Part shown: piece by piece, positions 46,345 through 57,087 of the stretch
Layout of the letters: each line of letters opens with the position of its first letter
Position numbering within the stretch: the first letter of the stretch is position 1
The notes under the pieces: model-generated
Seen by the model: only the letters and a program-made list of their open reading frames with translations
Told to the model about the DNA's origin: nothing
Database searches by the model: none
Made by a program: the position numbers and the translations under genes
Origin: Arenicola marina
Lineage: Eukaryota > Annelida > Polychaeta > Arenicolidae
NCBI GenBank assembly: GCA_964019135.1
Contig: OZ025264.1
Location: 5,907,935-5,971,934 of the forward strand
DNA length: 64,000 bases
Direction: 5' to 3'

Positions 46345-46930
46345 TAGGGCTGTACAGTTCTCGCGGGTTCGGTTTTCGGTTTAGGTCGTTTGGGGAACCA
46401 CAAAAAACGCTTCCTGTTAGAACGAGTCCGCGTCACCCTGGTGCCTTGCTAGATCTGAGTGTTCGGAACCGGCTGGCTGCGCGGTTTGTGCGTGAGGAAT
46501 CGAGTGTGAAATCATTTTTGGTGCCAAACTATGAATTCATAATATAGATACAGATATAACAGTTATCTCAGCATGATGCACGCAGTCCGATCGATGAGAC
46601 TTGGGAGCGTTATATTTTAAGACAAATCATCAATGTTTACATTTCTGCGACAAACGGAAAACCATTGTCCTCGCCTGGTAAGTCTATATAAGGAGCGTTG
46701 TTGCGTAACCATAGATACCGCGTGAAGACATGAAACGTCATACGCCATGGAAAACCCCAGGCAGCACATTAGGTTATTAACTGTTTAACCGCTCATATAT
46801 TACATAAACGTACTCCGATTGTTATAATTCTGATATGCGCATTAAATTCAGTGGTTAGTTGTGCATCCAAGGACAGCTTTAGCCGATATTTTGTGTGAAG
46901 CGAGTAAAGGCGAACAACCGTAGGTAGGTA
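46345..46930 (+). repeat. Dispersed repeat family R1, copy 2
   Basis: Aligns with 1264-1965 (see that entry). The TATA-like box here is ctatataagg at 46684-46693. About 100 bp shorter than copy 1 because of internal gaps. Confidence 0.7.
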
Positions 46931-47233
46931 CGTTAAATGAATGGTAGATTCATTAATGGTGAATGCCACCCTCCACACACCGCCGAAATGTTAACGTCCC
47001 GGAGGAAGGCACCGTCGTTAACAGTAACTCGGACTCGGGCAGCTTGTGCAAGACACACATCATACTATATATATATATACAAGAACACGTCTCGTCATCT
47101 AGACGTAGACACCTAGCATAATAACCCGCCAACCCGCCGACGTTGAAATCTAAACCTCTGGGCATTTGGCGCGGGAAGGCATTTCGATGACATATCATGT
47201 CTGACTTGCAATGATCTAGAAATACCAGGCGCC

Positions 47234-47561
47234 CTCTGTCGATCTAAGATTGTTTTGCAGGGCTTAACACGCCGTTGCTCCATTTTTTATTGCAGGATGG
47301 GCTCCATCCTGCTTCCTCTGTCGATCTACGATTGTTTTGCAGGGCTTAATACGCCGTTGCTCCATTTTTTATTGCAGGGTGGGCTCCATCCTGTTTCCTC
47401 TGTCGACCTAAGATTGTTTTGCAGGGCTTAACACGCCGTTGCTCCATTTTTTATTGCAGGCTGGGCTCCATCTTGTTTCCTCTGTCGATCTAAGATTGTT
47501 TTGCAGGGCTTAACACGCCGTTGCTCCATTTTCATTGCAGGCTGGGCTCCCACCTGTTTCC
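47234..47561. repeat. 82-bp minisatellite, four units, with repeated acceptor-like motif
   Basis: Units start at 47234, 47316, 47398 and 47480 (ctctgtcgatctaag). Each contains gctccattttttattgcag, a pyrimidine-rich stretch ending in AG that looks like a 3' splice site, followed by gatgggctcc-type sequence. Confidence 0.9.
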
Positions 47562-47855
47562 GCTGAAGACTCAATGTTGAACAACGAATAGCAAAGCTCC
47601 AAACATGGCGTCCAGTGGAAGTACAACAGGAAGCACCTTCGCTCAAACCTCCTGGCACATTTCCTGCTTCCGTTCCCCTCGTCAGTCGTCACTCCACCCC
47701 CCCCCCTCTGCATCTACCCTCGCCCCCTCCCCCTCCCCCAATATTTCCTGCCTGAACACATAAACCTATTTGAGAGAGCTTGACAAAAAGGATTTATTTG
47801 TTATTTACAAAATGATACAGCAACATTATTTTCCCGGAGGGCCGCTACATTACTA
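47562..47855. other. Non-coding with C-rich runs
   Basis: No gene supported. C-rich runs lie at 47695-47706 and 47722-47738. Confidence 0.4.
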
Positions 47856-48175
47856 CAGTGGTGGGGGCTTGCCTGTCATGCTATAGAGAGCATTTGGAGA
47901 GCGAGAGAAAAGTACCCGATTTTGTGGTAATTGAGAGAGAATTTTTCGGTTTAAAAGGGCATCAAAAATAGACAAGAAATTTGTGGTTAAGACAGGCACT
48001 TAAAATAGATACTGCATTCATGAAAAAGTGTTAGGTTAATTATTTGCACACCTTCGATATCAACTGGACTACATACATATAGTCGAGATGTGCAATTTTG
48101 AAGCAAAACTAAGTATAAACAGAAAAAAGGTATATACCTAACTATATATAGTACCCCCCCCCTCCCCCCGCCTCG
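47856..48175 (+). repeat. Dispersed repeat family R3, copy 1
   Basis: Aligns with 55114-55471 inside the lectin gene. Shared blocks: attttgtggt, attgagagaga, aaaatagac, aattatttg, atatcaactgga, atatagtc, gcaatttt, and a poly-C-rich right end after tagta/tagtg. The outer words cagtgg and (rc) gggggaggg suggest a hAT-type MITE, unproven. Confidence 0.65.
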
Positions 48176-48293
48176 TGAGACGTCGATGCCCGAGGTCAGG
48201 AGGTGCAGGTGCATGATGCGGCGCTCCATGAGAACACATGGCCGTGCGTGACCTCTATGAGGCGCCATTAGGGTCAAAAGTCGACGTTTGAAC

Positions 48294-48510
48294 GCGTTCA
48301 ATATCGAACGTGAAGGTAGACCTACGCGTTCAATATCGAACGTGAAGGTCGACCTACGCGTTCAATATTGAACGTGAAGGTCGACCTACGCGTTCGATAT
48401 CGAACGTGAAGGTCGACCTACGCGTTCAATATCGAACGTGAAGGTCGACCTACGCGTTCAATATCGAACGTGAAGGTCGACCTAAGCGTTCCATATCGAA
48501 CGTGAAGGTC
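48294..48510. repeat. 32-bp minisatellite with palindromic core
   Basis: About 6.8 units of 32 bp: cgttcaatatcgaacg then tgaaggtcgacctacg. Each half is near-palindromic (cgttcgatatcgaacg is perfect in one unit, and aggtcgacct is a perfect 10-mer palindrome). Units are direct repeats without spacers, so this is not CRISPR-like. Confidence 0.95.
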
Positions 48511-50245
48511 AATGCAAAATGTAGGCCGTCTGTTTGAGGAAGAACGATATCTGAGGCGTGGCCGGACCCCCCCCCCCCCCCCCCCCCACCCCACGGTCGC
48601 AAATTTCTAGTGCCTCCCGATCACCGCAACTACCACACAGACACACTTTTTTGGAATGGACCTCCATATTATTCTGTTGTGTAGCCCCCCCCCGCCCCCC
48701 TCCCCCGGTTGTAAGAATTGTCTCAGTGCACAGTCAGCTCTGAAGTCATCTTGACGGTCGGCTATTGTCTCATTCCCAGTTCACGAAGAATTATTTTCCT
48801 CGTTCCCAGTTCACGGTGAAATGAAAAGCCCGTTCCCGAGAAACGAAAATACCCTTGCCCCCCCTTCCCCCCCCCCCCCTTTCCCCAGTTTGTGTTTGCA
48901 GGCCCAGCCTCGTTTTGGCGTCAATATGGCGACTCCGTGAATAAGGCGAATTATCAAAGTTTCTTTTGTAGCATGAAACTTTTTTCCACCCAACGTTTTC
49001 CGTTTCCACGAATACGGATGTTTACGTAGGGGACTGGACTGATGATTATAGACTAACACTCGGGAATCATGCTTGACTGAAGACACCAGAACGGTGGGGT
49101 CTGGTGGGTGGCATGCATGTAACATATCCGCAGCGACCAGACCAGAGAGGCCAAGCAAATATCAAGCGAGGAAGTTTTGTTGAAGGGTGACACTGCGAGC
49201 CACGTGCTTCTGATTGTAGCTTGTTTTTTCGTACGTGGCCGGTGGCTTTGGTGGACAATTGGTGTTTATGGGCAGTCCCACCATATCGGTAATTGGCCCT
49301 TCCCTGAGTAGAGGTAGGCGAGATGAGATGAAGGGGTGTGTGGGGTGGGGGGATTGGGGTGGCACCAGCGCCCACACGAGGCGGATGTGGGGGAGAGAGG
49401 GGGGGGGGGCGCACCAGCTCAGTGACATGTCTCGACCCAGGCCACAAAAACATGGGTTGGTCGTGATCTGATCCATAAATGTATGGCTTCCATCAGTTAC
49501 AGTTTAGCGTTTATAGGGACTCTATGCAGATATGTGTGCTGTTCTGATGGGACTAGGGTCGACGTCGAGACGAACCGATACCAATTACCAATTTGACACG
49601 AATTACATTTTTTTTCCTGGTTTTTCTTTATCCCACCTATGAGAAGGCTTCGGCGATCTATTCCATCATATATCAATCCAAAGCCACAGGTAAGCGGGCG
49701 GATGGCAACCAATAACACATTTCCAATATAAAGACAGATTAGTCACGACAACCAGGAAAATGATTCAAATCAACCAATCCTGTGCATTAAAACGTGTCCA
49801 CTCAATCCGCTGGTTAACATAACCAACTATTAGAACCAAGTCAGTTAACGCAGGCGGTGGGCTAGTGCTCTGATCCACTAATCACTCTGTCCACTCTGTC
49901 CACTGAAAGCGATTTAGCACTCGCGGTGGGCATATAATCACCCTTAAATGTCTCATCCAGGTTTCCAAAACACCAGTTCACCAGGTTCGCCACAAATTAG
50001 TCCATCGACAAAACTTCTGCAATGTTGGTTTCTGTTTCTGGCCCTGCGATCATGCGACAATCATGGCCGGCGCGGGGAAGCGTATTTATGTTAACGGATG
50101 TGTATGGGGGAAACATGTATTGGCAAGTCTTGCAATTGATTCTGGAACTGAGCACCTGATGTTGATATTTTACATATTTTTACATATAAAAACGGCAGAT
50201 CGATCGTGTGAATAACAGTTGCGAGACAACGTAACCAAAATCATT
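48511..50245. other. Non-coding stretch rich in C/G runs
   Basis: No gene. Long poly-C runs at about 48567-48588, 48685-48700 and 48857-48878, and poly-G at about 49400-49409. Overlapping minus-strand frames at 48791-49476 have Pro-rich low-complexity content and no domain. Confidence 0.4.
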
Positions 50246-50524
50246 CAGTGACGGATCTAGGGGGGGGGGTGTTAGGGGGGTTGCAACCCCTCCCCCCTTA
50301 GGAACCAGAACATACAACATACATGTTAACATACATGTTCAAGTCCCAAGTTTTCAGAGAGCAACCGCCCCCCCCCCCGTTGGGAAACTGAACATACACT
50401 GTTAAAGTCGGCTTCTTCAAACACGCCCCCCCCCCCCGGTCGCAATTTTTTCAGAGAGCACACCCCTCAGTCGGAAGTTTCCAGAGAGCAACCGCCCCTT
50501 GGCAAATTCCTAGATCCGCCCCTG
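50246..50524. mobile_element. hAT-like MITE, 279 bp, with matching flanks
   Basis: Termini cagtgacggatctagg and cctagatccgcccctg match as inverted repeats at 14 of 16 positions. atcatt flanks both ends (50240-50245 and 50525-50530). The interior is mostly G- and C-runs plus two cagagagca blocks. A typical hAT duplication is 8 bp, so the six identical bases may be an eroded one. Confidence 0.75.
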
Positions 50525-50744
50525 ATCATTGGTTGTTGCGGGGTACTCAGTGCGATCAATTGGACGAGTTTGACCTGATACAGGTGAGATTGTTTGATTC
50601 AAAATTCAAAGAAGGATTTAAAGAGTGTAGAATATTTATATGTCATCAATAGCTAAGCTGTACAGCTTTGTTCATGGCTATGCGCTATCACTTTGTATAC
50701 AGCTGTTTCTTTCTGTCCATAGCTATGCCGTATAATTTTTAAGA

Positions 50745-51090
50745 AGGTGGGTGTTTAGCTACTGTGAACAGGCAAGGCATATTGTCATTGAAGACGAATA
50801 CCAATTTATCCTAAAATACCCGCTCTATGAAATGTTAAGACAAGAATATCCCGCATATTTTGTAATTCGTAACCCGTCAAGGCAAAATGTTATTACCTTG
50901 TTTAAATCAAAAAGCAATTGTGTGATAAATAACTTGGCCCAATATGTGTACCATGCATTTCGTCGACGCGACTGTTATGTTAAGTGTTAAATTGTTTAAC
51001 CCATCTCGTTGAAAATCAGTGTAATCCTATCATGAACTATGGTCGTTGTGCCTAAAGTTCAATAGACCACTTCCATTTCCATTTCCGTAT
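50745..51090 (+). mobile_element. LINE 3'-end fragment
   Basis: A short frame (to 50990) has YCEQ, then VIEDEYQFILKYPLYEMLR, matching the C-terminal Cys/His region of the LINE at 3.6-7.5 kb (IEDEFHVLLCC ... DIRSLYI). The first Cys pair and the last Cys are lost. The 3' end carries a ccatttccattt-type simple tail near 51075. Confidence 0.7.
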
Positions 51091-51099
51091 AATTTTGTA

Positions 51100-51560
51100 A
51101 ACAGCTATGCTTTATAAGTTTGTCAACAATTATGCGTTATACATTTGTCAACAACTGTGCTTTGCAACAACTTTGTACATAGCTATGCTTTATCGCTGTA
51201 AATAACTATGCTTTATCACTTTATAAACCATGCTTTACCACTATAAATAACTATGCTTTATCACTTTGCTAATGGCTATGCGCTATCACTTTGTAAACAA
51301 CTGTACTTTATAACTTAAATTGAAAAAAATAACGTAAATTGATGCACGTTATCATTCTGTAAATATATTTGCTTTACTACCCTGTAAACAGATATGCTTC
51401 ACTACCCTGTAAACAGCTATGCTTCACTACCCTGTAAACAGCTATGCTTCACTACCCTGTAAACAACTATGCTTCACTGCCCTGTAAACAGCTGTGCTCA
51501 ATCACTTTGCTAATGGCTATGCGCTATCACTTTTTATGCTGTTCTTTACCACTCAGTAAA
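51100..51560. repeat. Degenerate 25-bp repeats (ctgtaaacagctatgcttc core)
   Basis: Five good tandem units (cactaccctgtaaacagcta plus tgctt) at about 51376-51500 lie inside a wider field of decayed units with tatgctttatcactttg, which starts as early as 50690 on the other side of the LINE fragment. Confidence 0.85.
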
Positions 51561-52565
51561 CATCTATGCTTCGTCAATCTCTAAATGGTGATGCCTTGCC
51601 CCTGTGGGTAGGATTGGTGGCTGGGGGGCCTTGCGTAAATTGAATACACCATTCATAACCCTTTATTGATCCATTCGAGAAACACACCGCCGCCGCGTTG
51701 AATCTGTGCAAGGTTATTTGGGTCGATAGGACGGGCCAAGGTCAGAATGGGTCCATTTATCCAGGGTTCACCGCTAACCTTGTAACACGTTTTAGTTTCT
51801 CGAGGGTTATGCTTCCATACTTAGCTTTTTACCAGCGCGCATGCGCACCAAATAGCGATGTCGATATTCGAGGTTCGATATCAATTATGCAGAGACAACA
51901 GTACTATTATTAGATAGTTATGGCTGCAGCTGATCAGTAACACGTTGCGGAAAGCATACATGCGAAATCTTGTGTTTTGCTGTTTCAATATGTGTTTCTG
52001 TCACTTTAAAAAGAGCCGTTATATTGAAGACCAAGGTAACACATTGCTGTATGTAACAAATGTCGTTTTTCTATCTCCTGTCTTGGACAATTCTTGCAAT
52101 AAATGTTGCTGTGTTGTGAAAGATTGTAATTTATCTAGCTGGCATTGCCAATCAATATGAACGTTTTAGACAAGGTAAGTTCTCCAGCACACCGCCCAAG
52201 AAAGAGAAAACCAAGATGGGAAGATTTTGTTGTTCAAATTCTTAGCACGTACGCCAATGCAAAAAAAAACAACAACAAAAAACAGAAAACATTCAGCTAA
52301 GGCATATAAAATTAAAGAAAGCGTTGAGAAACACCGACTGTTTACTACGTTCTTATTACGTTATAATAGGTTTAGAAACGTTACAAAAGGTTATGTGCTT
52401 GCTGGGAATCGTGTATCCAATAGTCAGCAGTTATTCACGCATGGAAGGCCACGGTTGAACATAACAATAAACTTGATCGAACAAAATTAAAAATTGGTCC
52501 ATTAAGAAATGTTTGGGCTATCGATATGGATATGAGATGTGAGCACGTGGGCGTATCGATTGCTT
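51561..52565. other. Non-coding stretch
   Basis: No gene supported. The plus frame 51945-52160 is Cys-rich but shows no domain. Confidence 0.4.
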
Positions 52566-53245
52566 TTTGGGCCTAGGGGACGGGGGCGGGGGGTGGTGGG
52601 AGACGGGTGGGGGAGAGAGGTGAGAGGGGTCGGGGAGGGAGGTCAGAGAGGGGTAGGGGAGAGAGGTAAGAGAGGGGTCTGGGCGAATGGTGAAAGAGGG
52701 GTAGGGAAGGGAGGTGAGAGAGGGGTGGGGGGGGAGGTGAGAGAGGAGGGGGGAAGGGAGGTGAGAGAGGGGTCAGGGAGGGAGGTGAGAGAGGGGTGGG
52801 GGGGAGGTGAGAGAGGAGGGGGGAAGGGAGGTGAGAGAGGGGACGGGGGGGGGAGGTGAGAGAGGAGAGGGGGAAGGGAGGCGAGAGAGGGTGAGGAAGG
52901 GAGGTGAGGGAAGAATGGGGAGGGAGGGGAGATTAGGAGTGGGGAGGGACGTGAGGGCGGGGTGGGGGGGGGGGGTGGTGAGAGGGGTGGGGGAGAGATG
53001 GTGAGAGAGGGTGGGTAGGAAGGTGACGGAGGCTCGGGGAGGGAGGTGAGGGCGGGTGTGGGAGGGAGGTGAGGGCAGGTTGGGGAAGGGATGGTGAGAG
53101 GGGGCAGGGAGGGATGGTGAGAGAGGGTGGGGAGGAAGGTGAAGGAGGCTGAGGAAGGGATCGTGAGAGAGGGTGGGGAAGAAGGTGAGGGCGGGGTGGA
53201 AGAGGGAGATGGATGGGTGGGTGTGTGGGGGGGGGGGGGAGGTGT
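52566..53245. repeat. Purine-rich (GGGAGGTGAGAGAGG)n tract
   Basis: About 680 bp almost lacking C on the plus strand, built from variants of gggaggtgagagagggg. The Gly/Arg/Glu-rich and Pro/Ser-rich open frames are compositional. Confidence 0.95.
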
Positions 53246-53650
53246 GCGAGGCGCCCTATTTTCTCCGTCGTCTGTATCCTTTCTGGATTCAATTCAAACT
53301 GCGCCCGAGCGGATGGCGATGTAAGAGGATATTGGTCCCTCCGCCTGTGTTCAATGATATCACATCCCCTGCTCCCCGCGGTATCCATTCCTACTCAAAC
53401 ATTGCCCGGATGTTGCTAGGAGACTCCCCTTTGTGACGTCATTGATTGAAGAGAGTCTTTAGCCAGGCGCTGGGTGGGTTTAATCGACCTACGGAAAGGC
53501 ATGGTCAGTCAATAACAGACAACGGACGAGGCGCGGAAAATATGACCTCTCAAATGGCGTTCGTCAACTGGCCACGTGACATCAGGTCTCATCATACTTT
53601 CGCAGACTTAAGTCACGTCCACGCGGCTTGCTAATACAGATCTATAGGCT

Positions 53651-53662
53651 TATATATAAATA
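53651..53662 (+). promoter_or_regulatory. TATA box of the lectin gene
   Basis: tatatataaatag, about 100 bp before the start codon. Between them lies a two-codon upstream frame, ATGAGGTAA, at 53723-53731. Confidence 0.6.
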
Positions 53663-53751
53663 GCACAGGAGAACCTCCAATACAAAGGACCAATTAAGGG
53701 TTGCGTCTGATCATATCGTAACATGAGGTAAGTGCCGCAACAAATATCAGC

Positions 53752-56136
53752 ATGATGACTCTCATCTACTTCGTTTTGGTAATCATTCATGAGACGAGTG
53801 GTGAACAGTTGCAAACCGGAGACGGCCGCACGGTTTTCCGTAGACACCGAGATGCTGCGTCCCATGCCGGTAACGTCACGATCAGATACCACCCCAGGAG
53901 TACCATCGAGTGCGCCGCCAAGTGTTTCTCTGAGCAGACATGTCAAGGGTTCAACCTGGAGCGGTCCAATGACCTACTCACCTGTGAACTGAGAGACGCA
54001 AAACCGTCGCAGCTTAACCCGACGGATAACTGTACAAACTGCGATTTCTACGGTAAGTTGTAACTACAAGGAGTCAGCCCTCTAAACAAATTGATTAGTA
54101 AGGGGTGTTTAATGCTATCAGATTTTTTATTTGTCCTAACGTTATAGTGACCAGTGGCATACGCCAGGAGATAACGATGAATGTAGTCGTATATACTTAA
54201 TTGAATGCTTTTTCTCATCTTTTGCATAGTTTTGAATGACGAAAGTTGCACGATGATTCAAGAAGAAAAGAAATGTTTCTTGTGGTTGATTTACTTTGTA
54301 CATTTTTTCTTCCAGATTTGATTTATGCACCTCCGGCCACAATTATAGGTAAATAAACATTTGACGCATGTCCAGAGCTGATCATACTTACATAACTATA
54401 GAATTTACATTATATATATCTCATCATGGAACGGCTCAACGATTTTACCAAGGAAACATTAGCTTGGCCAACTGACTTATGCTTAAATTGATAAACAAAA
54501 TGAAACGAAATGCCTATCTGCCGTTGAAACTCCATTGACTAAAGATAAGGCGAATGCTGATACTAACCTGCTAACCTTTTCAAGGGAAATAATAATGGAT
54601 AGTACTTATATAAATGGTCCCCCCCCTCGTAAATTCAAGGGAAATAATAATGGATAGTACTTAAATAAATGGTGCCCCCCCCTCGTAAATTCCTGAATCC
54701 GCCGCTGCTACGTCATCACAGTATGGGCATTTTGCTCTATAGTTTGTCCTGTAACATAAAGGTAACCTTGAAGATATCTACAAGTCTTACTCGAGTTAAT
54801 GATAATAAGATCAGACAATAGATCCAGTCAGTTTTCAAAAAAAACAAACACATTATTATCTAGGTGACAAATGGCTGTATGAGCAGATTTAATAGTAATA
54901 ATTTACATGGGCAGAGTGTCGCAGTGACTGGCTCCTCCATGATGGTTCCTGCTACCGGTTCTTCGGCTCATTTGTGCCCTGGACCACCGCCAGAGACTCT
55001 TGTATTGCCGAACAGTCCCATCTGCTGACCATCAACTCGCTGGCCGAGGAAGCGTTCCTGAAGAACACGTACAGTGAGTGATGAAAATCCTGACAATGAC
55101 GCCAGTGACGATGCAGGGGTGCGGGGTGCCGCCCATGCCATAGAGGGCATATGCTAAGCCAGAGATATGTGGGCAATTTTGTGGTCATTGAGAGAAATCG
55201 ATTTTTTTTTGGAAAAGGTTATCCAAAATAGACACTGAATGTCAGGGCAAAATATATGTATATAAATTATTTGAACACATTATATATCAACTGGAATATA
55301 TATATAGTCAAGAGGGGCAATTTTCGAAAAAACAACACTTCAGTCTATAGTTGCGCACATCGAGAAAAATTCAGAGATTGAGAGAATTGAGGCGAAAAAA
55401 AGTGTCATTTGAGGGCATATATATCATATATATCTATACACCTCACTATTTGTAGTGCCCCTCCCCCCCCTATCCGCGTGATTCTATGACTAATCGCAAG
55501 ATTGGTGCATACGGCTCCGCCGGTTTCCATGTATACGTATTGTTGTAATAATATATTTAAGACACTCGGTCAGCAGAACCCCCATGTAGAAGACGATGAG
55601 GTTTTGATCATGTCGTTGAATCACATAGAACGGGCGCAAAAGCTACTAATGATAAACAGTTGACCTTGAGCTCAGTACCACCCATAGAAATTCATTAATC
55701 CATAATGATATATTGTGTTCGGGACAGAAACTAATGTTTTGTTATATATTTCGTAGGACAAAAGTTGCAGGCTCTGCATAATTATGTTAATTGCCCTATG
55801 CAACGTTTGTTTATTAAGACCAATTGTAGTTCGTTATTTCCACGCATCCTTGCATATCTATAACCCTTACATTTTTCAGTGGTTCCCAACGTACAAACGC
55901 AAACAACGCAAGCTCAATTGTGGATCGGCGGAGAGTACAGTAGCGGCGCCTGGCGGTGGATCACGACACTAGAGGCTGTGTGCACCTGTTATCAGTGGGG
56001 CTACCGAGGGCCCACGAGCACGTCTGTGGGTTTTTGCCTAGCGTATCACCCCTACAACAACCCGTACTACGGCGATATCTATGACTACAGCTGCACGTCT
56101 GGGCGTCCGTACCTGTGCGAATATGAAACCAGTTAA
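53752..56136 (+). CDS. Secreted PAN/Apple + C-type lectin domain protein, four exons
   Basis: Exons 53752-54052, 54316-54348, 54915-55073 and 55880-56136 have GT-AG borders, all in phase 1, and join to 249 residues. Residues 1-17 (LIYFVLVII core) form a signal peptide. About 27-100 is a PAN/Apple domain (ECAAKC, CQGFNL, Cys pairs). The 33-bp second exon encodes a linker. The C-type lectin domain starts at Cys113-Arg-Ser-Asp-Trp, with DSYR-like GSCYRF, WIGG (179-182), Cys217, Cys236 and Cys244. The usual calcium-sugar motifs are absent: no EPN/QPD, and IYDYSC stands where WND would be, so calcium-dependent sugar binding is doubtful. Likely an extracellular recognition or adhesion protein. Phase-1 borders around the domain fit exon shuffling. 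Two ATGs start the frame, and the first is taken. Confidence 0.85.
54575..54713. mobile_element. MITE 3' fragment with internal duplication (intron 2)
   Basis: Ends in cgtaaattcctgaatccgcc|gctg, matching the right end of the hAT-like MITEs at 45050 and 50524. A roughly 57-bp block (aagggaaataataatggata to cctcgtaaattc) is duplicated in tandem. Confidence 0.6.
55114..55471 (+). repeat. Dispersed repeat family R3, copy 2 (lectin intron 3)
   Basis: Matches 47856-48175. It has an extra segment at about 55330-55410 not seen in the first copy. It sits between exons 3 and 4 and does not touch the splice sites. Confidence 0.65.
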
Positions 56137-56365
56137 AGCCGCGGTAATAAGACATGGGGCAGGGGCAATGATTCTAACATAAACGGTAAACCTCAAGCAC
56201 GACGGCGGAGGGCACCTTCATGCAGGTCTGGTGGGGAGGGGGGTGGGGCACTTTCATGCTAATCTAGTGGGGAGGGGGGATGGGGGAGGGGGGTCCATGG
56301 AAGCCTAGTAATGCCTGAGAGAGCGAAAAATGTTCAGGAAACATATCCGCTCCATAGGGGTATAA

Positions 56366-56376
56366 AATAAAATAAA
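56366..56376 (+). terminator. PolyA signals of the lectin gene
   Basis: Overlapping AATAAA words at 56366 and 56371, about 230 bp after the stop codon. Confidence 0.5.
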
Positions 56377-56908
56377 AATTCTGAGTAATACGGGGGGTGA
56401 TTTTTGATTTATCGAAATACGGTAGTTCATGCGGACCCGCGCGTTCGTATGCTGACATTTTTGCTGTAATAGCCGCTTCGTAAAACATAGGTGAGAGAAA
56501 GAATATCACATATAAGCAGGCTATATGGTTTTAGTTGCACCAGGCTAGGCTGTTCACGCGTAAGTCTCAACGTTTTATCATTCTGCGAATCTAACAGATG
56601 GTAATGTTTGATTCATATTGACGACAGGCCTTATGTTATGTAAGGCCTAAATACTATGTGTTAATGTATCGTTTTGAGAAATAGGATAAATTAATGCACC
56701 GCTCTTTGCTCCAAACCATTACGGAAGTAACACAATTTTTGACTAAGCCGCGCGGTTTTTACTACGAGCTCGCTTCAATTTTGTCAACATCGGATTGACT
56801 ACAACAGCCAATATGTCCCCAATAAAGAAATGTTACATGAAATGAGTACCTATAGTCGTACCAAGTAACAGACTTGCCACACGCATTAGTATACACCACT
56901 ATCACCAA
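56377..56908. other. Non-coding stretch
   Basis: Nothing recognised between the lectin polyA region and the CCGCCA array. Confidence 0.4.
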
Positions 56909-57056
56909 CTCCGCCACCGCCACCGCCACCGCCACACCGCCACCGCCACCGCCGCCACCGCCACCGCAACCGCCACCGCCACCGCCACCGCCACCGCCGC
57001 CACCACCGCTACCACCAACTCCGCCACCGCCACCGCCCCCGCCACACCACCACCAT

Positions 57057-57087
<31 letters not shown>

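Noticed and set aside
48294-48510. CRISPR-like array
   Set aside because: The 32-bp units are contiguous with no unique spacers, and the DNA is clearly animal.
49067-49476. Minus-strand Pro-rich frames of about 104-128 codons
   Set aside because: They overlap G/C homopolymer runs, two frames are open at once, and no domain is recognised.
52539-53388. Gly/Arg/Glu-rich and Pro/Ser-rich proteins over the purine tract
   Set aside because: Composition artefacts of a GGGAGGTGAGAG repeat, open on both strands.
55877-55882. Separate gene starting at the last lectin exon
   Set aside because: The apparent start is GTG at a splice acceptor. Joining exons in phase gives the codon across the junction and completes the lectin domain.
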